A stretch of 64,000 bases of DNA from Peribolospora baueri (taxonomy: Eukaryota; Basidiomycota; Peribolosporomycetes; Peribolosporales; Peribolosporaceae): NCBI GenBank assembly GCA_029717555.1, contig JAMDHS010000010.1:124001-188000 (forward strand), read 5' to 3'. The notes under the pieces were generated by a model. The model saw only the letters and a list, made by a program, of their open reading frames with translations. It was not told the DNA's origin and searched no databases. The position numbers and the translations under genes are program-made. Of the stretch, positions 46,836-58,991 are shown in pieces (position 1 is the first letter of the stretch; every line of letters begins with the position of its first letter).

Positions 46836-48007
46836 TCACGCGAGAATGGCCAAACCGCCGGCGATGGCGGCGGCGACGACTCCAGTAGAGACCCCCGCGG
46901 ATAGCAAAGAGCCGACCGACGAGGCGGCGTTGCCTTTCGCCGAGCTCGAGGCTTTGTCGCCCGACTGGACCGTGGAGGGGACTTTGCCGTCTGTATGTAG
47001 TCGGGTTCGAAGGGGCGAATAAGGAGTGAGCGAGGGAGAGGGACGGTGAACAGGGAAGAGAGACGAGGCGAGAAAGGCATGGAGGATGGGATGGGACGGG
47101 GACTCACCGGTGAAGCTGTTACCGCACTTGCCGGCCACCGCCGAGCTGATACTGGGGCTGTTGCCGGAAGCGCTGGTGGCGTTGGTGGCGTTGAGAAGAG
47201 GGGACCAGGTGGCCCAAATGGCATGGTTGCAGTCGGTGCAGGTGATGTTGGCGGGCAAGTTTTCCAGCTGAGTCAAGGTGGTTGTGTTGGCGGAGGTGAT
47301 GGTGTTGGTGGTGATGGGCTGACCGGTGAAGTTCTGGATGTTGTACAGCGTCTCGATGGCGCAGTTCTCCTTGTTCTTGCTGTCCTGCATACAGAGGCCC
47401 TTGCGCACGGTCGTGTAGTTGGTCACGATGACGTCCAGCAGCGTCACAACTGGTTGGCCGCTGGAAAGCTCGGACGAGCAGCCACTATGAATGGTGTTCT
47501 GAGTGCTTTCAATCGTGGCGTTTGTGCACGGCGTCGTGGACGTGCACAGCTGGGTCACCCACGAGTCGAGCGGCGGCACGATCGAGCCGCTGACGGGCAG
47601 GAAGAAGCGAAGCGTGACGGGTGAGCGTTCCGGACGCGATCGAACGATCGACTCGACGCATGACGGGCTAAGATGGACGACGACGACTGTCTTGCTCACC
47701 TAGCAGAGAGGACGCTGACAAGGCCTCCTACGTTCGAGCAGGTGGAGAAATCACCGTTCATCAAGCCGGCGAGGGTGGTTTGGCAGCCCGAGGAGACGCT
47801 GCCAGACGGGATGTGTCGCGAAGGGTGAATGGGAGGCGGCGAGGACAGAGCAAGTCAGTGCTGTCCGCACATGCCTTCTGATATGCTACCGTCCTTCACT
47901 CACCCATTCAGAAGTCCACCACCCAACTGGGCCTCGACACCGCTGGCAGCGTAGAGGCCAGCGGAAGCGACGAGCAAAGACGAGACGAGGGCGAGTCGGG
48001 GCGCCAT
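46836..48007 (-). CDS. Secreted, probably GPI-anchored Cys-rich glycoprotein
   Basis: Exons 48007-47904, 47798-47700, 47589-47108 and 46990-46836 keep phase and give 279 residues. The N-terminus MAPRLALVSSLLLVASAGLY is a clear signal peptide, likely cut near VEA-QLG. The mature part has about ten Cys residues and at least seven N-glycosylation sequons (such as TNATIE, TNYTTV, NFTGQP, ANTTTL, NITCTD). The C-terminus has a Ser/Ala-rich stalk followed by the hydrophobic end GVVAAAIAGGLAILA, as expected for GPI attachment. This layout matches cell-wall or surface proteins of basidiomycetes; no enzyme motif is seen and I do not name a family. Function unknown. Confidence 0.78.
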
Positions 48008-49819
48008 GTTGTGCGATGTGGCGGTGATGCGACGAGAAGAAGGATGTGGGGGAACGAGGAGGCGGTGGAGGCAAGCGAAGTGGATCGGAAGAGCTCTCGG
48101 AAAAGCTTGTCTGTTGTATGCGGTTGCGGACGGAGGTGCGCTGACGGTGGCGACTGCGTAAGGTGGTGGTGGTGGAGAAGGAAGACAGGCGGAAGGAGGC
48201 TCGAGGAGGAAGGGCTGTAAGTAGTGTAGAGGCGAGTGCAGGGCGGATACCGGGAGAAGGGGGGGATGTCCGTTATAGAAACGATCGGTGGTCGGCTGCC
48301 GTGTTCGTGTTCGTCTCGGCGAGAGGCAATCAATCCCAAATCAAAGTGGAGGGAGTAGTTGATCTAGTCCAGTTCGATAACTAAGAGGGGGCCAGAGGGA
48401 CTGCGCGCGTTGCGTTGCGTTGCCGGACTACGGAGCGGCGGCGGGCGGAAGGGAAAGAGCGGGGAGGGACGAATGGCTGTGCGAGAGCGAGAGCGATGGC
48501 GACGGTCGGAAGGACGAGCAGATCAGGGCCGGCCGTCCAGCCGGCGACGCCGACGCCCTCGTTCGTTCGTTCGTTCGTTCGTTCGTTCATGGCCCTGGAC
48601 CGGTGACGACGACGACGGCGGTTGCCGGCTCGACGAGGGGCATCTGTTTCAGGCAGGCGATCGATCGGACGGGGACGAGTGGGAAGCGACTGTTAACCCG
48701 GCGGCGGATTCGCTTTTGCGTAATTGCTTTTCTCGTCCATCTCATGTCGCAGCCAGGCCAAGCAAGAGCGCGGCGAGCAGGCACACCGGCTGGGCTGGGC
48801 TGGGTTCGCTCACGACGGTCTCGGCTTTGGTCGTCGTCAAGACGCTCGTTCGCTCGCCCACCTACGCAACTAGATAGATGACTCAGCCATGCAACCCAAT
48901 CCATCGCCACGACGAGAAGGGAAGCGGGGGAAGCAAGGCAGCGCTGCTTACATAACACAGGACCCCGACCCCCCAAATCACCCTCCGTCCCCATCTGGCT
49001 CAAATGGGCGGGACCTAGTGTGTCTTCCAGTCGCTCCGACGGCCCGCCTTGCCGAACAGAGCGGACCGAGTCGTATGCGAACAAGCAAAGAAGCAAGCAA
49101 GCAACGCACGCACGCGCCGAGCACCTCTCGAGAGTGCTGTCTTCCATGGGCTCCATGCACATGCACATATTGTAACACGCTGGACGGAAACTCGCGCACC
49201 GGACTGTCGAATTTCCTTCTCTCTCTCAGTTGGCTTGGCCCGCTCGACTCCTCCGCTCGGCCCGACCCGACCGACGGCGACGGCGAGCCCCTTCCGACGA
49301 TCTGACCGACGAACTCCGGTTCACTTTGTTTGCTCCCAACCGATCGATCTCCGTCCGCACCCTTTTGATGCGCGGTTTCATCCCAGAGCAGACATCCTGT
49401 ATCCAATTCTACACAAGACAGTACGGACCAACCCTCCTCCTCGCCATAAGTAGACACATATGAAATGACGGCAAGAGATGGAGCGAGAGGGAGTGAATTA
49501 GACGGATGGGTGGGTGGAGACAGGAAGGATGGTTCCCGTACGGTCGTGACCAGATCACCCTGGAATAGAAAGGAGACGAAACGAAATCACCGAGGACGTG
49601 CCGTGCCGACCAAAATGAGACCTCCATAATGCAAGAAGAGCGCCAGAGAAGGAGAACAGCCAAGTTGCAACCCCCTCCATATGTCCCACGTAATCAAGAG
49701 AACCGTCCGGCGCGCACCCAGTAATGAAGGAAGAACCCAAGCCGATTTCAAAACGCGGGAGACGAGCGAAAGCAACGCCCTTAACAGCTATCCCGTTGTG
49801 GACGATAGGCACGACCCTT
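48008..49819. other. Intergenic, no supported gene
   Basis: No convincing frame or splice pattern. It holds the 5' flank of the GPI-type gene and the 3' flank of the large membrane-protein gene, plus a GTTC repeat. Confidence 0.55.
48561..48588. repeat. GTTC tetranucleotide repeat
   Basis: Seven perfect tandem GTTC units in non-coding DNA. Confidence 0.9.
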
Positions 49820-52810
49820 TTACACCCTGCCAGGACCGCTGACCACATGGCCTTCGTATTCAGGCGCTTCCACATCCACCTCGACCTCGTCCGCTGGCGG
49901 CGCAGATGCATAAGCCGGCAGGAGAGGCACGGCCATGCAGGCGTGCGACGGCGGCGCGGCGTCCAGTTCATGCGGCGAGGAAGCAATGAGGCGGAGCGCC
50001 GCCAGACGTTCCGCTTCGTATTCGCGATCCTTCTCCGACCTCGCCGCCTGCCGAGCTGCTGCTTCCTCTCCTGTCCAAGATGTGACCACCCCCTCCTCCT
50101 TGCACCAAGGCGGCGGTGGGAATGAGGAAGGAGGCCGACTGGACGACGACGTAGAATACCTAGATCCCGCCGTCTTGCCCGTCGCAGAGTCGAAGGATGA
50201 GGACAGAGGAGGGAAGGAGCTAGAGTAGGAGCCAGTCGACGTCGTCGTCGCCGAGCTCTCGTCATCTTCTCCAGGCATAGGCGGCGCACTCGGTATAGAA
50301 TCGGTCGAACGCGAATGAGCCGCCCCATGTCGAGTGGCGCCAGAGCTAGACGGAGAAGCTGAGGAAAATAGTGACGAGGTAGGGCTGCTTCTCGGGCGAT
50401 AAGGCTGGTCAAATGGCGAGAAGGTGGGCGCGAGTGGCTCAGGCGGAGCAGGAAGGACTCCTTTGCCCTTGTCGACGCAACGTGCCACGGCCGGCGGAGA
50501 CGACGAAGAGGGAAAAACGACGCGAGAGGACGAGTTTGCGATCCCAGAGTTGCAGTGGCCGAACGAGATATCGTCCTCCACTGCACGTTCAAATCCGTCT
50601 TCGTCGACGAACAGAGGCGGCGCAGACGGCGCGCCGCTTCCATCGTGCCCACTCGCTGCATCGCCCTCCTCCTCCACCCCACAATGCCCCTGCCCTGAAG
50701 CCCACCTCTCCTGTGCGGGCCCCCGGGTAAAGGGCCTCTGTACAGGCGGCACGCTTCCGCCGGTCGAAATCTGTCTCAGCACGGCCTTCTCATCCGTGGC
50801 GATGTGAGCAGTTGTAGCGGTCGATGCTGCTGGCACGTCTGTCGATGAAGAAGTGGCGTAAGGGTCCGGCGGAGGAGAAGATGGGAGGGAAAGATCGTCC
50901 AGGACAGAAGGGTCTCCGGCGAGGAAAGCGTGGTCGAGGCCGGGGGCATCGAGCGAGTGCGTCCGACGAGTACCGCTAATCCCGTTCGAGGATATCCCAC
51001 CACCTGCCGCCACCGTCATCTCAGCACATCTCCTCTTGACATCCCCCGCTGCCGGCGCTCCGCTCTCGAGGAGCGGGTCACGGAAATCGCCCCTCTCTTC
51101 CCTACTGCTGACCCGCCCAAAGCCCATCGCCTCCGCCTCCCTCCTTCGCCGCACGATCGCTTCCGCATCCCCGTCCGAGTCCACCTGACCGAAAACCGAG
51201 CCGGGTCGAGAGAATGAGACGTAACCATGCTCGGCGCCATCGACGGCCCTCGCGGTCCGTCTACCTTGTGAACCTCGCTCCAATGCGGCAGCGTCGAGGC
51301 GTGTAGTGCTCTGCAACACGACCGCCGTGGGCCTGTAAGCAGGAGGAAACTGCGGAATCACATTGGGCGCGACGGCAATGGCGGCCGGCGCGTGAGTAGT
51401 GAAGGAAGCGAGGTTCGACATTCCTGACAAACCAGATGCGCCGCTTCGTCCGCCGCGGTCGACGCCGGCGGCCGCCGCCGTGGAAGAGACAGGCACGCCA
51501 GCGAGACGAAGGTCGACCATCGAGTCTCTAGAGGCGGGGTCCAAGAGGAATTCACCCACGTCGACGCCCCGTCGAGAGCGTCCGGAGTGGAAGGAGTAAA
51601 CGGACCCCGTGTCGAGAGGGTTATTGACAGTCGGTAGTGACAGCCCACCAGTGACGGTAGGACGCGGCGAACGGTTAGATTGGCGGTCGAACGATGGTCG
51701 GGTGACGGTGGTTCGAGTCGACGTGGATCGTCGCAAACTAGGGCTGTCTGTCTCGTCGTCCAGCGAGCCCAGTCGGCCGGAACCGTCATTCGCCCTACTG
51801 ACCCTAGAAACTCGGCGTCTCCGCGCCGCCGTCGCCTCTCCCTGCACCGTCCTGCCGTCCTGTTCGATGACCTCCTCCACGACAACGGTCGACCGCCTAG
51901 CCTTACGTCTCACTCGTCTTCTCAACGCACCCACGCTCCGAACCATGCGACCGCTCGACTTTTTTGCGCCGCTCCTCCTCCGGTCCTTCTCATCCTCCGT
52001 ATCTGACCCGGAGTCGCTGCGGTCGTGGTCGGCGCGTCGTCGCGATGACCGCCTCAACCGATCAAGACCATCCCTCCACCTGTTCCTGCCCTTGCTCTTC
52101 CCCCGCGCCTTGCCCGTCCCCGTCTCCAGCCCATCCCCGTCCGCGTCCTCGCCGTCTCGGCCGACATCGCCTAGTTTGTCCTTGTCCCGCGCCGATTTTT
52201 TCTTGATCGCCTTCTTCCTGCGCACGAGGACACTGGCGATGATGGTAGCAACGATGAACGAGGAGAGGACGACGGAGGTGATGATGATGCTTCTCGAGTC
52301 GTAGAACTTTGTCCGGTCGTTCGGCTGCCAGCCGGCGGGGATGGAGGTGGCATGGAGAGCGGCAGTGCTCACGCCGGAAAATTGAGAAATGACTTGGTGG
52401 GGCATCTCGGCCAAGTTGATGGAGGCGTCGAGCGACGGTGACTTAGTGGGCCGGGATATGAATGGGTAGGCGGGTGTGTACGAAGATGAAGGGGTCGGTA
52501 TATGCTCGTTGACAAGGCGGGGAAGAACTGTCGGGATGGGAGCCGATGGAGAGGACCAAAAGTTCGACTCGGCTGCGAGGACGGCTTCGTCATGCTTCCG
52601 CCTCTCCGATGCCGTAGAGTCCTGTGGCCGGCGATGCCAGGCGTTATCGACGACGTCCAAAGCCCTACGCTTCCCTTTGCTGTCCTCGACGTCCACTTGG
52701 GTAGGCGAAGTGGGAGCGGCGCGAACGTGGCCAAGCAAGGATGAATCGACGGCGAGTGCGAGGGTAGTAGCGAAGAACGTGAGAGGACTGAAAGGGTGGC
52801 GGCGTCGCAT
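49820..52810 (-). CDS. Large type I membrane protein with long disordered cytosolic tail
   Basis: One uninterrupted frame. It is open up to 53134, but I start at the ATG at 52810 because it opens a good signal peptide (MRRRHPFSPLTFFATTLALA, cleavage near HVRAAPTS), giving 996 residues. Residues ~34-172 are a short lumenal or extracellular part. One membrane helix follows at ~174-196 (SIIITSVVLSSFIVATIIAS), then a strongly basic stop-transfer run RRKKAIKKK. The remaining ~800 residues are Ser/Arg/Asp-rich and disordered, with small conserved-looking blocks: VYSFHSGRSRRGVDVGEFLL, VIPQFPPAYRP, YVSFSRPGSVFGQ, PPPWCKEEG and EAPEYEGHV near the end. The PPAY and PEYEG motifs could recruit WW-domain ubiquitin ligases. 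I do not recognise the family. Confidence 0.7.
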   Translation of the reverse strand: MRRRHPFSPLTFFATTLALAVDSSLLGHVRAAPTSPTQVDVEDSKGKRRALDVVDNAWHRRPQDSTASERRKHDEAVLAAESNFWSSPSAPIPTVLPRLVNEHIPTPSSSYTPAYPFISRPTKSPSLDASINLAEMPHQVISQFSGVSTAALHATSIPAGWQPNDRTKFYDSRSIIITSVVLSSFIVATIIASVLVRRKKAIKKKSARDKDKLGDVGRDGEDADGDGLETGTGKARGKSKGRNRWRDGLDRLRRSSRRRADHDRSDSGSDTEDEKDRRRSGAKKSSGRMVRSVGALRRRVRRKARRSTVVVEEVIEQDGRTVQGEATAARRRRVSRVSRANDGSGRLGSLDDETDSPSLRRSTSTRTTVTRPSFDRQSNRSPRPTVTGGLSLPTVNNPLDTGSVYSFHSGRSRRGVDVGEFLLDPASRDSMVDLRLAGVPVSSTAAAAGVDRGGRSGASGLSGMSNLASFTTHAPAAIAVAPNVIPQFPPAYRPTAVVLQSTTRLDAAALERGSQGRRTARAVDGAEHGYVSFSRPGSVFGQVDSDGDAEAIVRRRREAEAMGFGRVSSREERGDFRDPLLESGAPAAGDVKRRCAEMTVAAGGGISSNGISGTRRTHSLDAPGLDHAFLAGDPSVLDDLSLPSSPPPDPYATSSSTDVPAASTATTAHIATDEKAVLRQISTGGSVPPVQRPFTRGPAQERWASGQGHCGVEEEGDAASGHDGSGAPSAPPLFVDEDGFERAVEDDISFGHCNSGIANSSSRVVFPSSSSPPAVARCVDKGKGVLPAPPEPLAPTFSPFDQPYRPRSSPTSSLFSSASPSSSGATRHGAAHSRSTDSIPSAPPMPGEDDESSATTTSTGSYSSSFPPLSSSFDSATGKTAGSRYSTSSSSRPPSSFPPPPWCKEEGVVTSWTGEEAAARQAARSEKDREYEAERLAALRLIASSPHELDAAPPSHACMAVPLLPAYASAPPADEVEVDVEAPEYEGHVVSGPGRV

Positions 52811-54016
52811 GGGAACAGACACAGACGAAGATGAGGACGCGTCGACGACGTCGGCCCGCGGCTGTTCCGTCGTTGTCGCCCTCCGAGATCGTTTATGAGC
52901 GGGCAAGTTCATGCGAGCGTCAGAGGGGGAGAAAGAAGGTGGTGGGAGAGAGCTTGAAGACGCGGCGAGAAAGCCTTGGGCGTTCTGGATGGCGTGTAGC
53001 GAGGGTGGAGCGGTCCGCGGTGGCGGGAGGCGGCAGGTCGTCTGCGGAGTAAACGCGAGCTGCGGGCCATGATCGTCGTCGTCGCCCATAGCCGGCGAGA
53101 GGCGAGGTGGTGGTGGAAGGCAGGGGCGTCGCAACGAACAGTGTTAGGTGTCGGTGCAACTGCCTTTCCTTGGTGTTGATGAGAAGGGGATGGAGGGAGT
53201 GAAGGAAGGGTTAGGTCGTCGTCGATGGCGAGGCGAACGACGGACGGACGATGGTTCCGGCTGACACCCCCGGCGTCTCCTCCCGGCACCAGCGTTGCTA
53301 AAAATGCCAACACCCGGCACGTGACTCGGCTGTTCCCCCGCACCGCCGCCGCCTCGGCGTGCTTCCGGCCAGGCCAGGCGAGAGATAACACCGCTCCTTC
53401 TAACAATAGTCCGGGATGACTACGTCTTCATCGCCGTCCTTCACTTCCTTCACTCCAGCTTGGACCGAGCCCAGACTGGGCAGGCGCGCGGTTTGTCGTA
53501 GTCGTCGTCGAGCGCCGAGCCCCGACAATGTGCAAATCTATCTTGATCCACCATTGTACGTCGCTGGTAATCAATCACAGCAACACCCGATCGCCCCGCC
53601 CCGGGCACTCCATCCTTTTGTTCACAGTCAGTGGCTTATATCTTCCATTACAGCGTGCATGTTCTTTTCTTTGAAGGTACAGACGATGACCGGGATGCAA
53701 AATGATGTGCACGTGCGAGTCTTGGGTGCACGCGTTGCCAACGCCGTGCAAGGCAAGCAGCGTTAGGAAAGGCAAGAGAAGACGAGATGAGGGACCGAGG
53801 GCGCAAAGACGGCGTGCGTGATCGCGCGCTGACGGCCGTGTCGAGAGCGTTCTCCCAACTGCTCACAGACAGAGTTGCCCCAGGCAAGCACGTCGGCAAG
53901 CAGGCGAACCATCGCTGACAGCGGCCGCAGAATCGAACTCAGAACGTTGCAGGCGCGTATCAGTTCCCCGAGATGGCCAAGCAGGTCCGCTCACGCCGTC
54001 GACGCGCTTTCAGAAG
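52811..54016. other. Region upstream of the membrane-protein gene
   Basis: The frame of the membrane protein stays open to 53134, so a longer N-terminus (next in-frame ATG at 53089) is possible. From 53135 to 54016 I see no supported gene; the FAD oxidoreductase ends at 54017. Confidence 0.5.
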
Positions 54017-56029
54017 TCAAAATGAGACGAAGCGCTTGGGATCCAGTTTGGAAATATCCGCACTGGTGCTCTTGCCGTCCAGTATGAGCTCGGCCAGCAC
54101 CTTGCCGGTTCCTGTGCGATGAGGCATGGGAAAGACAACGGGATGGCCGCCAAAACATGAGCAAATCACATAGACAGGCTGGCACTTGCAGTTATGGATG
54201 GTCGAAGTCCTGGGGAATGGTTCAACAGGACCTAGCTCGCCGAATCCTCACCCGGAGCTAGAGTGATACCCTGAATGTATTAATGACAGAAAAAGTAAAT
54301 TCTCAGATCCGGGCACCCAACATTGACCAAAGCTGTGGATACCTGGAAACATGTGCGGACAGGCAGAAAGGTGACTCTCCCAACTCACCCAAGGTCCGTG
54401 ACCGGTAGCAACATACAGGCCGTCGATCAAGCCTGGCACCTTCCCGACCACGGGCGCAGAGTCGACTGTGAATGGACGGTAACAGAGCTAGCGCGACCGA
54501 TTGGGTTGCGAAGGGAGTACAGAGTCAGGTAGCATGGAACGATAAGAGGAGAAGGAAGAGCCAGGGTCAGGTCGACACTGCGAAAGATTTGATGGGAAGC
54601 AAAACGAAGAAGGGAACAAACGGTTTTGGCGGTGTTGCCTTGTCTGCCCTTCTGTTCCTCTCACCTGCTTTTTTACCACCTCTCCCTTCCCCATCTCCAC
54701 ACTCAACAGCCTTGCCGCCCTTTCCAGCCTCTCACACCCCTCTTCATCCACACCCACCTCTTCCGCGTTGCGCGGCAAAGGCCCTGCTTCGTTGTCGCCG
54801 GCGACGTACACCTCTCCGTCCGGCCGGGAGAAGATCTCCGGGCTGGGCGTTAGCACGTGGCCTGCGTCATTGCCGTTCTTATACGAGCGAGGGGTGAGGA
54901 TGTCGGCAAAGACAGCATGGGCGGGTAGAGCTCGCGTGGGACGGATGAGGATGGAAGAGCCAGGGAGGTAGGTGCAGGCTTTCGAGAGTTGGGACAGGGC
55001 CCGGTGAGTGGTGGAAGAGGAAGAGATGGAGGTAGGAAAGAGCGAGCCTAGGACGCCGCCCGTCCAAGGTCCCGCGGTAACGAGAAGGTGGGTAGCAGGC
55101 AGGGTGTGATTTGCTTCTTCCCCGGTCCGTTGCTTCTCCACCACCACCACGCCCGTCAGCTTTCCCTTCTTCTCCTCTCCATTCCCGCCGCTCTCCTTCT
55201 CATCGAAAACGGCATACGCTGCCCTTCCTTTAATGAGCCTGACCCCGCTCGTTTCGGCCATCTCCCACAAAGACCTCGTGAACAGCTTGGGATGCACCTG
55301 TGCCGTGTCCTCGGGCCCTCCGATGTCGTTCACGCTGGACCGCCCACCAAGAAGGGAGCGCTCATCCAGCCAGTCTATTTCCCCTTCGCCTCGCCGGGAG
55401 GGCTTGGGTCGGAACTCGTACTCGGCCAGGACCGGGTTGGGTTTCCCCCCGTCTACTAGGTCTTCCTCGTCGCCTTGAGACAGAGAAGAAGAAGACGAGA
55501 AAGGATCGGAACGAGCGACTGCGCGGACGCTTACGCTGCGCACCTCTCGGAATCCCCATCGAGCCCGTCCGTCATGGTCAGCAGCGAGCTGAGTGTGTAG
55601 CGCGTACGAGAGCTGGCCGAGAGAGGCGGTTCGAGGGCCATGCCACGACTCGGCTAGGAAGCTGTGCGAACGAGAAGAGAGCGAGCAAAAAGACCAAAGG
55701 GGTTTGAGTGATCGGTGGTCAAGCACGATCGACGATTACCCCGGCGGCGGAGAGAGAGTAATACATGAGAAGTATTTGATAAGCGAAGCGACTCTCAGTT
55801 CCACTCATTCCACTCACCCAGCCGCCTTCCCACTCGCAGCAGCAGCTATCTCGCTCTCCTCCACCAGCGTCACCGTCAACCTCCCACCCTTCTTTGCCTC
55901 GTCGGCCGCGTCATAGGCGGAAGGGAACCGCTGGTGACGGGACAGATAATAGGCTGCACAGACACCTACGATGCCGCCGCCTATTATTACTATGTCAGTC
56001 GGTGTGTCGGGAGACGTGGCGGGGGACAT
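54017..56029 (-). CDS. FAD-dependent amino-acid-oxidase-type oxidoreductase, five exons
   Basis: Exons 56029-55818, 55661-54665, 54487-54389, 54270-54252 (19 bases) and 54111-54017 keep phase and give 473 residues. The N-terminal Rossmann motif for FAD is IVIIGGGIVGVCAAYYLSRH (GxGxxG), followed by VTLVEESEIAAAASGKAAGF. Later family blocks are HPKLFTRSLWEMAETSGVRL, HLLVTAGPWTGGVLGSLFP, ADILTPRSYKN, PEIFSRPDGEVYVAGDNEAG, and the C-terminal FAD-binding part PFTVDSAPVVGKVPG, GLYVATGHGPW, GITLAPGTGKVLAELILDGK. This is the DAO-type FAD-dependent oxidoreductase superfamily; it most resembles the yeast TDA3-like group rather than true D-amino-acid oxidase. Substrate unknown. No peroxisomal PTS1 end (it ends FVSF). 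Confidence 0.9.
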
Positions 56030-56947
56030 GGCTTATGGGTCGATGCGAGCTGGGGGAAGATGGAGCGGAAGTCAAAAATGCGGGGCCACCCTCCGTCTGC
56101 GCCCAAAGCCAGTCATATCCTCTACTTGCTCTAATAATGCAGGCACGGGAGCGCCTCAGGATGACGGATGAAGAGCCTGATGACATCGTCTGCGGATGGA
56201 CGAAGGTGCCCCCGTTCTCTTTCTTTGAAGGGGAAATGGACAACTTTGTCCTTCGAGGCCCGTCCAGCCATGCTAACATCGCCGGCCGAAGCTCTGGTAA
56301 AAGCTGGCGTCAGCCACTTGGGAGCCCATCCGCAGAAGCCACGGTTCGAATCGACATGATTGCTGTTCGACGAGCCTCTCTAATCATGCTTAGCGACAAC
56401 AAGGATGGCTGGTGGCCGTCTCCGGGGAGCGAATCAGTACTGCATGTACATCGCTGGACCATCTCTCCGACGAGAAGAAGGGTCGTGGCTTGTATGGGCT
56501 GGGGGAAATCGCGTTTTGCGGGTCTGGGTCATGTTTTCGGCCAGGTAGGCGGACGGGACGCCATCTGAGGGCCTTATTTTCCCGCTTTGGGTCGGGCGGC
56601 GACCTGGTCGAGGCAAATATTTCCAGCAGCACCCTCCGTCATGGTGCCCGGGACTACACTCTGAACGAGGCCTTTGGCCTGGGCCATTACGTTGAGGGGG
56701 AGGAGGTAAAGAGCTCAAACGAAGTCTATATTGCGAGAGGAGATACTGACTAGTAGCACTAGAAATACGTGGTAACAAGACAAGCCAAACAGCCCCATCA
56801 GCACCAACTTCACCATTATACGCATGCCTGCGTGGGTGGGTGTGTCCATTACCCTATCACGTCACTTCGCATCGCCGCTATTCCCCCCTCCCCCACGTCC
56901 GACCGAAAGCGAGAAGGATCGTCGGCTGACAGCTAAGAGATCACAGA
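56030..56947. other. Intergenic, no supported gene
   Basis: A forward frame of 224 codons at 55894-56568 overlaps the 5' exon of the FAD gene on the other strand and has no family signal. The rest shows nothing coding. Confidence 0.55.
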
Positions 56948-58991
56948 TCACAGCTTAGCGGTAAGCTTCGGCACGTCCTGCCCCTCATAAGCGATCCGGT
57001 ACACCGCATCGAAAAGCGGATAAGCGTCGACGCGTCCGCGAGCTTTGAGGAACTCGTGAATCTCCTTGGCCGTCTTGGTGCCCTGGAGCTTCTGACCGTT
57101 GAGAAGCTCCTGCTCCAGGACGTCAAAGGGCTGGTTGGATGGAGAAGGGAAAAAATTGTCAGGAAGGGAAGGAGGCGAAAGGCATGGACGAAACTACAAG
57201 CTCACTTTTCCGGTCTTGACAAACGCCTCGGCGCACCGTCGGTTACGCCCCCCGGAGCAGGTGGTGATAAGATCGGCAAGTCCGGCGCTCTCTTGGAAAA
57301 ACGTCTGGGGCTTGACACCGTCGAAGAACTCTTCACAGAAGCGACGCATCTCCACCAGGCCGATGCGCATGATGGCGGCTGAAAATGAGATGTGGCAAGG
57401 AGCGAGAAAGAAAGGAGTGAGGGCAGCCGACGGATGTCAGGCTTGTATGGACAGTTTTCGTTGACGGCCCGCGGAGGTCAGCTCACCTTTAGAATTGTCA
57501 CCCCATCTATAAAGACATACCCGTTGAAGCGCGGGATAACGATGAGTCGATCGAGCTCGTGCAAATCCCGCTGACCCTCGCTGCCCACATGTGGACAGGC
57601 GCACTCACCCCAATCCATCCACGAAACCGGCTGCTACGGCGACAATGTTCTTGAGCGCCCCACACAAGCTCACGCCCGCGACGTCTTCGATGAGCCCCAC
57701 GCGAAAGTTCGGCGTCTCGAACAGAAGCTTGAAAAGCTCGCCGGACACACTGTCGCCCTCGCGATAGCCGACTGTGGTCTCAGAGAACTTGTCTTCCGCG
57801 ACTGTGAGAGGGGAGGGCGACGAGCGCGCGAGGGAAATAGAGGTAGTGAGAGAGCAATCACGGTTGCGAATCGAGGGGAAAGAAATGGAAGCAAGAGTAA
57901 GCACTCACCTTCGTTGGCGATGTTGGCACCGGAAAGGGCGCAGCAGTTGATGCCGAGAATGCTCTGAATGACGTCTGCGAAGATGCGGATCTCGCCGGCC
58001 TTCACGTCCACACCCTGTCCAAAGATCACGAATAGGAAGGACGTGGGTATGCATGGTCTACGGAAAGCAAGCGAGAGAAGGGTGCGGAAGGCAAGCTAAC
58101 GAACTAGTGGCTCGTGCCTAAATACCACTCACCTTGGCGAGCGAGATAGCCCTTGCGCCCTTCGACAGCTTACCCTTGAGCTTCTTGCACGTGTCCGGAA
58201 GGAACTGAAAGGACACAGAGGTCACGACATGCCACGGTCAGTCTCCGTGAATAAAAGAAGTGAGCAAGAACAAATTTGCCCCGGCCATCCAAGCAGGCTC
58301 ACCTGATGCGGCAGCACGAACACGATCAGGGTCGCTCCCTCCACCGCCTTGAGCAAATCCGGCTCGGCTACCACGTTCTTGCCGAGTGACACTCCAGGCA
58401 AGTACTTCGGGTTCTCGTGCGTTTTATTGATGACAGCCGTCAACGGTCGGCCTTTGTACTGGTCGGAGGAAGTTGCGATTGAGCCATGGGGACGGAGTCA
58501 GGGCGATTTCGAACATGCCAAGGAAAGCAAAATGGGGATCTAAGATCTCGGGAATGGAGCCGGATAGAATACTCACATCTTCCTCAAAGACCCACATCGG
58601 TACGCGCTCTTCGAAGACGTCCTTGTGTCTTCGAGCATTGATGCCTGTCGAACCAGGGCGGGACAGCAGATAACGGATAAGTATAGGGATTCAAACGAGC
58701 GCATGAATGCGGTTCAAGACGGTGTAACGAATCCCATGACGAGAGGAGGGGGGGTAGAATGGCTCACCTGCGATGCGGGCAATAGTGCATCCCCTGTTTG
58801 GAAGGAGGTAACGAAGACTGAGGTCAGCAGACGCCCTCATGTTCCATCTCTTAACCGAGGAAAGCGACTCTGCAAAAGCTCCTTCGCTGAGGACGAGGTA
58901 CCTCAAGCAGCACTGGGCCGTCGTCCTCCAAGACCTTGCTTACTCACCAGTTTCCTGAGCCGACGATGGCGACCTTTTCCTTGCCGCCCAT
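56948..58991 (-). CDS. GPD1: NAD-dependent glycerol-3-phosphate dehydrogenase, ten exons
   Basis: Exons 58991-58948, 58793-58768 (26 bases), 58644-58577, 58458-58303, 58204-58133, 58014-57909, 57801-57609, 57506-57487 (20 bases), 57378-57206 and 57130-56948 keep phase and give 346 residues. The N-terminus [20 protein letters not shown] holds the NAD-binding GSGNWG. Further blocks: VNARRHKD-like [84 protein letters not shown], catalytic [20 protein letters not shown] and [34 protein letters not shown]. It reduces dihydroxyacetone phosphate to glycerol-3-phosphate, feeding glycerol (osmolyte) and lipid synthesis. Length is that of the short animal-like form, without a peroxisomal or mitochondrial N-terminal extension. 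Confidence 0.96.

Noticed and set aside
53925-53995. Reverse-strand stretch with tRNA-like A-box and B-box (GAGTTCGATTC) sequences
   Set aside because: The T-stem and anticodon stem do not pair, and the acceptor stem is not complementary.
56345-56360. GGTTCGAATCG, a tRNA B-box-like sequence
   Set aside because: Flanking bases do not form a T-stem and no matching A-box or acceptor stem is present.
55894-56568. Forward frame of 224 codons
   Set aside because: It overlaps the first exon of the FAD oxidoreductase on the other strand and has no recognisable features.
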